From CBDCUW01 sp963734865 (GTDB lineage: Bacteria; Planctomycetota; Planctomycetia; Pirellulales; Pirellulaceae), in the NCBI GenBank assembly GCA_963734865.1, contig CAVTIV010000010.1:62001-126000 (forward strand): a stretch of DNA of 64,000 bases, given 5' to 3'. The position numbers and the translations under genes are program-made. Shown one piece after another: positions 58,401 to 64,000 of this stretch; positions within the stretch are counted from its first letter, which is position 1, and each line of letters starts with the position of its first letter. Below the pieces are notes generated by a model. That model did not search any database, was not told the origin of the DNA, and was given only the letters and a program-made list of their open reading frames with translations.

Positions 58401-61400
58401 GATTGGTCTGGCTCGTCAGACTGACGCCATCTTCGTCATCGGCGACCACAAACAGGCTGGCCTGCGACAGCGACAATCCACCCGTGCCCAACGCGCTGCC
58501 GGCGATCGCGTTGCGGATCGCATTGGCGATCGAATCACGTGATGTCGTGTCGAGGGGCGTCACCGGAATGTTCCCCGGGCTGACGCTGCCGTCGGTATCA
58601 AATTCAAATCGTGCTTGCTGACCAGCGACGGTGATCGTAAACGTTCCACCCTCGACCAACGCCGAGTCAACACCGCGAGTCAATTGCAGCACCTTGCTCG
58701 TCGAAAATTCATCGACCGTTAGCAGCGAGCTCGCTCCATTGACCGTGACCTGCACCGAATTCGATCCCAGCAACCGGAATCCACTGATCAACGCGGCGGG
58801 TCGCAGCGGACTTTCTTGGATCGCCGGGATGATCGCATCGGCGATGTCGATAGCCGACGTCGGATCCTGAGCGCGAACCGCAAAATTGTCCTCATTGAAT
58901 CGACCATTGACGTCGAACTCGACGGTCGCCACCGCAATGCCGGTGTTGATCGTGACGGTATCGCCGTCTCGAGCCAGCGGATCGCTGGGGCTATGCACGA
59001 CGATCTCGGCGGCGCCATTGATCACCGAGGAGGTGAACAGTGCACCGGTACCGAAAATCTCGATCGACAGGTCGTCGCCATCGGCGCTGCGAACCGGACG
59101 TCCGTCGGGGTCGGCATCAATGAAACGGCCAAGTTTCAATGAATTGTCCACCACGTTGCGGGCACCATCGTTGGCATTCAAAGTTGGATAACGACCGGCA
59201 ACCTGCAGCACAGGATCGGGGGCGTCACCGAAGTCGAGTGACACGGTGGGCATCAGAATGGTGAACTGCGTGGTCAGATCATCCCGATTGGCCTCCAACA
59301 CGTTACCGGCCAGGTCTTTGATGGCCGGCAAGAAGTAGTTGGCCAACGGACCGGCGAAAATCTCACCATTTTCGACGAAGAAGGTGGCGCCACCGCGATC
59401 TTCGGCTGACAAAGTCGTCACCGGAAGTTCGCCCGGTTCATTGACCGAATTGAAAGCGTTGAGCAGAGCCCGTTTGACCTCGGTCGCACTGAACGCGGGA
59501 GAGATCCGAACGGGAATCGCTCCACCGGGAACGCCCGTGACGTTCAGCGTCGGGGCGGCCGTGACATCAACCACCGTACCGGGCAGATCGTCCAGCAGCA
59601 CTTGACCGCTGGGCACCATCACGACGTTTCCGTCATCGTCAAGAACCGGGTCGCCGTTGACGTCCAGTTTGGCAACAAATTCTGCCTGGGCACTGATTCG
59701 CAAACTTCCCCGGTTGTTATTGATCGCCGCGGCCAGGCTGATCGCGACATCGCCGACTGTGCTGCCCGGTTGGAACGCGACGGCAATGTTACCCGGTGCG
59801 ACACCGCCACCATTGTTCACCGACTCGAACTCAAAGCTGACCGATGTGCTGCCCTGTCGAATCGTCAACACCTCGCCATCGCTGACAATGCCCCGCCGCG
59901 TCGTGATTTGGGGTACGCCGGGGATGGAAAGCAACGGGTTTGTCAGATCGGGGATGCCGCCAGTATTGACGCGTGAGGCGTCAATGCGGCCCAATGAAAC
60001 TCGGCCTGTGCCGAGATTCTGTGCCGTGATCCCGATCGCAGCGTTGTTGATTGCCAATACCAGATTGTCGGCAAGTACGTCGACGGTATCGAATGTGTTG
60101 TATCGAACCGGGATCGCACCGACCACCGTCGTCAACGTGCCGTTCAGGTTGAATTCGAACAACACGTCGTTACCAGCTGTGTCGGTCAAGATCAACACAC
60201 TGCCATCATCAATGTTTCCGCCGCCGACCAACGGAAGCTGCAACAACAGTGGACCGAACACCTGGATCGTGGAAGAACCCGTCACATCGGGCGCACCGGT
60301 CACTTCCAACGACGTGCCGCTGACGGCAAATCCGAGTCCCTGTTCGCCACCGACGGCGAGCAATCCGCCGGGGATCGTCTGAATATCGTTCGCATTCAGA
60401 CCAGGAATGCTGGACCCTTGCAACAGGTTGGCGATCAGCGCCGTCAACTCATCCGAAGTTGTGGCACGGGTGATGTTGATCGGCACATTGGGATCGGTCA
60501 CACCATCATCCATCGGCGTGCCGTCGATCGGATTGGGTTCGTCGGTGCGATTGATCTCCAGCGTGACATCCTGACCGAGCCCGGTGTTGGGCGTGATCAC
60601 AATCGTGTCGCCATCGGTTGCCGTTCTGCTCAACCCGACGACCGTCAACTGGCCGGCCGGAACCACGGCCGAACCGTTCACCGGCAGATTGAGGTACACG
60701 TTCAAACCGTCCAACTGTGGATTGAGCCCCAGCGGCGACTGGGCGATCGCCTGTTGCACGGCAAGCACGACATTTGCGGCGGGATCCGCCGCCAACACAG
60801 GAACGATGATGTTGGTCGGCGTGTTGAGTCCATTGCCGGTATCAAACTCGAATGTAACGGTGGCGTTACCGTTGCTGAGAATGAACGTGTCCCCGTCTCG
60901 AATCCCCGTGGCGGCGACTCCGTCCTCGGGAACCTGTAACGCCAAGGTACGCGACAACTGTTGCAAGCCACTGCCTGACGTGATCGCGGTGACGCTCGGT
61001 TCGGCTCCCACGACGACACGATTGCCGAGCACGCGAACGTCGACGTTCAACAGACCTTGGTCGGCTTGTGACTGAATCGCCGAGGCGACGTTCATCGCGA
61101 TCTGATTCAGGAACGCCTTCAAGTCGGTCTCATTCGTCGGCGTCGGACTGCTGGGCAGTGTTACTTCCACCGTGCCCGGCAGTTTCGCCGTGTCGCGGTT
61201 GAATTCAAAGACAACGACCGGGTTTTCTCCGTCGTTGATCTGGAAGATGTCGCCATCGCTCAGACCACCCGCGTTCGTTCCCACTCGGGGTATCACCAAC
61301 GTGATCGGCTCGGGCACCAACAATTGGTATCCCGACTCGAACTCGAAGACCACCGTGCCGCCTTGCGTGTCGGTGATCGCGATCTGATCACCATCGTTGA

Positions 61401-64000
61401 CCTCGCTCGGATCGGGCGCAACGAGTACCGCTCGGTCACGATTGTTCAACGCGATGCGATACGATCGATCGTTTTTCCAGACCCCAGCCAACGGAGTCAG
61501 TGTGATGATGTTCTTGGTTTCGTCGAAGTTAAAGACATAATCGATCCCTTCGATTAGCAAGCGGTCATTCTCGAACAGCGTCAACTCCGCACCCGAGGGA
61601 CGCAGGCCGGGGATCGCCGGCACGACGACCGTCGAGTCGTCGATGCCGATGCCGGCGAACGGATCCGATGCGTCACCGGTATCGCGAAGCTGAATGCGGA
61701 ATTCCTCGTAAACACCGCCGGTCAGATTGATGTAACTGATCGACGGATCCGAATCGATGCCTTCGGCGTCGTTATCACGAGGCACTTCGGCAATTGCAAC
61801 GGGACCGACGAAGTCAGCCAGTTCGCTGGAACCGCGGTCCTTGAAGACCGAACTTCCGATCCCGCCGGGAGGTGCGTAATTGGGGTTGTCGGCACGGAGA
61901 ATGCCGCTGACGTCCAGATTCGGCGCCACGATGTTGCTGATCGGCAACCCAACCGAATTCTTCAGGTTGACCAAAGCGGAACGTTCGACCAGCGAGTTGA
62001 CCGACGAGTCGATCAGGACCGACTGAAAATCGGGCTGGAAGTTGTTGCCCTCGGGATACTGCAACGCCTGATCAACATTACCAAGTGTCAGGTTGAAGTC
62101 ATCCGTTCCGCCATTGACGTTGCTGGGGGCGCGGAGCGTCGTGATGCCCGAGTCACGGAGCGCAAAATGCACCATGTCCGCGTTGAACTGAGTTAGCGCC
62201 GTTTCGTCATGCTGGAAGACCGATCCGACGACGATCACTTCCATCGGCTTGGGTTGCTGATCGGGACCTCGGTTGTCGGGTCCAAATCCAAGCTGACGTG
62301 TTTCTTCGCGAACCAAACTCTCGTGCAAATTCAAGAACACATTGTTCAACAGCGTCGGGCTGGCACCGCCGGCGACCATCACACCCGTTTCGTTGATCAA
62401 TTGATCTGTATCTCGGCCCGGTTGCGGATCGAGACTCAATCCGGCCGCGGCAGCGGCAGCACTGATCTCGATTTCCGCGACCTTTTCGACAAACACGTAT
62501 TGCTCGGTCGTACCGGCACCATCGGACAGATTCGAGATGGGGGCCGTGAAGCTGCGATTGTGACCAAAGCCGTTGCTGTTGAAATCCTGGAAGTACAACT
62601 GCGTGAATTCAAACAAGTCGGCACCGGCTCCGGAGGCACCACCGAGCGCATTGGCCTCGGCGGCCGGGATCGGTCCGCCGTTGGGCAGTACGGGAATGTT
62701 ATTGATGACTCGCGTGATTGCCGATTCGATCGCCCGCATGATGTCGGGAACGCGGTAGTCCGTTTCTAACGGAACCGCGACGTTTCCACCCTGCACGGCC
62801 GGCCCACCAGTGGTGAACACGAACGTGACCTGATTGGTTCCATTGCCAGCCGGTCGAGTGGCGGGAATGTCAGAAATCTGGGTGACGGTGAAGGTCGTTC
62901 CAATCAGCTGCGCTCCCATGCTGCCACCACGATCCGACTCGGCTCCGTAGTTGGACGGGTTGCGGGTCGAGCCACTGCCATTGTTCAGACTCATCACGAA
63001 CGAACGCGGTGTGTATGCCTCCAGCGAAATCGTGTAGTCCCCGGTTCCGCCCGTCCCCGCGACTCGACCCGAAAGCGACCGAGCGTCGTATCCGTCGTTC
63101 CCAGCACTGCTGACGCCGACGTAATAGACACCAGTCTTGGTCGCCGTGAAGTCAATGAAGGGGTCACGTGTGTTGTTGGCGTCCGCTTGAACGTTGGCCA
63201 CCGACGATAGCGGTTCCAGGTAGCCCGGAGCGATCGCGTTATCGCTCAATGTCTGTGGATTGCCTGCCGCATCCAGGAACGTTTGAACGATGCCGCTGGA
63301 ATCAAAAATCTGTAGAACCGTGTCGGGACCTGCGGGCGTTCCGGCGCCTGCGTTCGCATCCAGAGTATCGATGTCCGCGATCAATCGATCACCGACCTCC
63401 AAATAGACTCGGTAGAAATCAACATCACCGGCCGCTGGCAAGGGACCGCTGTTGTCCCCCAATATCGCCGCTTGACGATACGGATCGCGATGGCTGCTGC
63501 CGATCTTGGTGTCCACCGCTTGGGACAAGAAATCATTCGGCTCCGAATTCAAAGCGTTATCCGGGAATGCCGATTCACGACCATCCGATCCATAAATCGT
63601 ATTGTTGACAATCCGTGCGAACGGTTGCGGAGCCTCATAAACGGGTGCCTGATCAATGAATATCTCTGCATCGAAGCTGTAGATTGCGCTGGCACCTTCG
63701 AGATACAGAGCCGGTGTCGCGAAGTTTTCATCGCCAGAGAAAAACCCGCCACCGCCACCGCCACCACCGAAACTGGGGGCCTGACTCGTCAGCGAAGGCC
63801 CGACGTAGACGTCGAGCAATTCAACCAAGCCGTTGGTCACCAAGATACTGCCTTGAATGGCCTCGCGGATCGCGTGCAACACCTCAAGCGGCGTGTACGC
63901 GGTGACACGACCGAGATAGACCGAGGACGGGTTGGAGTCTGTCTGTCGGTAATAGACCGGAACATGTCCATCGCGAACCCCATCACCACCGTCGGTTGCG
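55435..64000 (-). CDS. Second giant mosaic surface protein, partial (N terminus beyond right edge)
   Basis: The frame is open from 55435 to the window edge (more than 2,850 residues), so the start is not seen. Reading from the edge: PVYYRQ...VLHAIREAI repeat unit; PPC-like domain (near 63,000-63,550, GDVDFYRVYLEVGDRL...GVYYVGVSSAGNDGYD); a region with eight DG..F.I..G...FEF units (58,500-61,450); a GEVED-type domain (EAWIDFNADGDWTDPGEQI, near 58,300); cadherin-like repeats with VNDPP linkers and DNDTAGPADE (56,000-57,950); and a dockerin with DVNADGVVSAIDALRIINFL and DTSGDGRVSALDALLVINRL (55,755-55,960). Architecture parallels the downstream giant gene, 203 bp away, so the pair look like relatives arranged in tandem. 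Probably an extracellular adhesin-like protein; no catalytic site was seen in the visible part. Confidence 0.8.
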   Translation of the reverse strand, partial: ATDGGDGVRDGHVPVYYRQTDSNPSSVYLGRVTAYTPLEVLHAIREAIQGSILVTNGLVELLDVYVGPSLTSQAPSFGGGGGGGGFFSGDENFATPALYLEGASAIYSFDAEIFIDQAPVYEAPQPFARIVNNTIYGSDGRESAFPDNALNSEPNDFLSQAVDTKIGSSHRDPYRQAAILGDNSGPLPAAGDVDFYRVYLEVGDRLIADIDTLDANAGAGTPAGPDTVLQIFDSSGIVQTFLDAAGNPQTLSDNAIAPGYLEPLSSVANVQADANNTRDPFIDFTATKTGVYYVGVSSAGNDGYDARSLSGRVAGTGGTGDYTISLEAYTPRSFVMSLNNGSGSTRNPSNYGAESDRGGSMGAQLIGTTFTVTQISDIPATRPAGNGTNQVTFVFTTGGPAVQGGNVAVPLETDYRVPDIMRAIESAITRVINNIPVLPNGGPIPAAEANALGGASGAGADLFEFTQLYFQDFNSNGFGHNRSFTAPISNLSDGAGTTEQYVFVEKVAEIEISAAAAAAGLSLDPQPGRDTDQLINETGVMVAGGASPTLLNNVFLNLHESLVREETRQLGFGPDNRGPDQQPKPMEVIVVGSVFQHDETALTQFNADMVHFALRDSGITTLRAPSNVNGGTDDFNLTLGNVDQALQYPEGNNFQPDFQSVLIDSSVNSLVERSALVNLKNSVGLPISNIVAPNLDVSGILRADNPNYAPPGGIGSSVFKDRGSSELADFVGPVAIAEVPRDNDAEGIDSDPSISYINLTGGVYEEFRIQLRDTGDASDPFAGIGIDDSTVVVPAIPGLRPSGAELTLFENDRLLIEGIDYVFNFDETKNIITLTPLAGVWKNDRSYRIALNNRDRAVLVAPDPSEVNDGDQIAITDTQGGTVVFEFESGYQLLVPEPITLVIPRVGTNAGGLSDGDIFQINDGENPVVVFEFNRDTAKLPGTVEVTLPSSPTPTNETDLKAFLNQIAMNVASAIQSQADQGLLNVDVRVLGNRVVVGAEPSVTAITSGSGLQQLSRTLALQVPEDGVAATGIRDGDTFILSNGNATVTFEFDTGNGLNTPTNIIVPVLAADPAANVVLAVQQAIAQSPLGLNPQLDGLNVYLNLPVNGSAVVPAGQLTVVGLSRTATDGDTIVITPNTGLGQDVTLEINRTDEPNPIDGTPMDDGVTDPNVPINITRATTSDELTALIANLLQGSSIPGLNANDIQTIPGGLLAVGGEQGLGFAVSGTSLEVTGAPDVTGSSTIQVFGPLLLQLPLVGGGNIDDGSVLILTDTAGNDVLFEFNLNGTLTTVVGAIPVRYNTFDTVDVLADNLVLAINNAAIGITAQNLGTGRVSLGRIDASRVNTGGIPDLTNPLLSIPGVPQITTRRGIVSDGEVLTIRQGSTSVSFEFESVNNGGGVAPGNIAVAFQPGSTVGDVAISLAAAINNNRGSLRISAQAEFVAKLDVNGDPVLDDDGNVVMVPSGQVLLDDLPGTVVDVTAAPTLNVTGVPGGAIPVRISPAFSATEVKRALLNAFNSVNEPGELPVTTLSAEDRGGATFFVENGEIFAGPLANYFLPAIKDLAGNVLEANRDDLTTQFTILMPTVSLDFGDAPDPVLQVAGRYPTLNANDGARNVVDNSLKLGRFIDADPDGRPVRSADGDDLSIEIFGTGALFTSSVINGAAEIVVHSPSDPLARDGDTVTINTGIAVATVEFDVNGRFNEDNFAVRAQDPTSAIDIADAIIPAIQESPLRPAALISGFRLLGSNSVQVTVNGASSLLTVDEFSTSKVLQLTRGVDSALVEGGTFTITVAGQQARFEFDTDGSVSPGNIPVTPLDTTSRDSIANAIRNAIAGSALGTGGLSLSQASLFVVADDEDGVSLTSQTNPHGVLNKGVITPISVTVTGAGVLEAWIDFNADGDWTDPGEQIITPLTDGAIFSDAGVGITRVFNVTVPATTPNPIAPIQTYARFRVSRDGGLEPSGLALSGETEDYVMLILPGGPPQIANPNRTFTVEEDRALQALDENGVLTPSNTNDDGLLTGVVDLQGDDFVIFADDVGVRTLTTPGGTVAGELDLASDGTFTFIPAADFNGVTGFTARVSDVKPFDRSAELVNSVPISVTINVVPVNDPPVAQLPSVVITRNINEDVVQTFSIDNEFVTVNGSLVFFPGLIAGNYVPGPQNESTQPMVIQSVGSIRGEFLSSLGGMIAITDNGTNVVYTPPADYNGSIADTFTYVVADVPGAGQQSEAATKLGTVSISFNAVNDPPRLINDNYSVQEDTLLQIPVLGDSVLAGILDNDTAGPADEVAAGQTISLVAGQFPKTTFRGGTVSLSGNTLTYDPPALFSGIDQFEYSVVDNLGASATATVSINIGGVNNGPIFVGINGVAGQTDIVRDESKQDPQQATYDLTTWFEDPEGDALTFAVTSSNSTIVPARVVGDLLVLDFPPFAFTPPGQPVSLSITAEDSNGAMSVIQIPVTVVNTPDPPSVIGTLNPLSGTEDLPVTGDLGSVFADPDGEPLHYSVARLGNIINPTAQQILQHPLVRSITFVGDQLQITLEPNQSGEVEIEIAATDNSFRVSDTFTLTVSPVPDRPVALADGYNVPVGAKLQILNPSSGLLRNDSDADGDPITVDLASIVGPNLGTLEVNADGTFVYTNTTGNVNDQDSFSYRILDNSGLASDQVTVTLTLNQSRYQNPLTNLSTDVNADGVVSAIDALRIINFLSRALVGSTATFVPVSAIGTPPPDYYDTSGDGRVSALDALLVINRLSQIRAGEGESLASHAVTTSFAAASTANLAVRNSEPSTTTEAATVTEPASSVKADPRDALLAAGLEINDSASEIAIEQLPSGSEVSTPSGVDEALSLLMDEMTHEGPLG

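Overview
The window reads as a chromosomal segment of a planctomycete, most likely family Pirellulaceae (Rhodopirellula/Rubripirellula type). This is inferred from two proteins resembling the planctomycete family DUF1598, giant cell-surface proteins with an N-terminal LExRxLLA-type motif and a C-terminal dockerin, a sulfatase, SD-poor starts, and a 23S-5S rRNA unit with no 16S gene beside it.

Layout. 1-19,479 (minus strand) is a type II secretion / type IV pilus-like cluster in transcription order: GspE/PilB ATPase, PilT, a second GspE ATPase, GspF, then six prepilin-type proteins (GspG, two further G/H-like, I/PilV-like, a very large GspK-like, and a GspJ-like gene cut by the left edge). 19,725-22,071 (minus) holds a sulfatase followed by a PlsC-type acyltransferase. 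22,219-26,616 (minus) is an rRNA unit with its own promoter: tRNA-Ile(GAU), tRNA-Ala(UGC), a long spacer, 23S, 5S and a strong terminator. 26,936-28,936 (plus) is a TlpA/thioredoxin-like lipoprotein-sized protein whose last codons are copied in a 15-bp tandem repeat, converging on gnd (minus). 30,939-35,468 (plus) holds two DUF1598-like paralogs flanking a Bpt/Ate aminoacyl-transferase. flgK (minus) follows. 37,512-64,000 (minus) is almost wholly two giant mosaic extracellular proteins; the second runs off the right edge.

Sequence state. Sixteen single-base reading-frame breaks can be placed in eleven otherwise well-conserved genes. Twelve look like an extra base and four like a missing base, and gene lengths modulo three agree with these assignments wherever the whole gene is in the window. 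Indel errors in the underlying assembly are the simplest explanation, so broken genes are annotated here as one gene with the break position stated.

The most interesting points are the promoter-driven tRNA-Ile/tRNA-Ala/23S/5S unit that keeps the spacer tRNAs but lacks 16S; heptamer tandem repeats placed directly upstream of three start codons; a von Willebrand A-like domain inserted into a repeated module of a 5,905-residue protein that also carries a matrixin zinc site; and a roughly 100-residue repeat unit recurring about a dozen times in the two giant proteins, which I cannot match to a named family.
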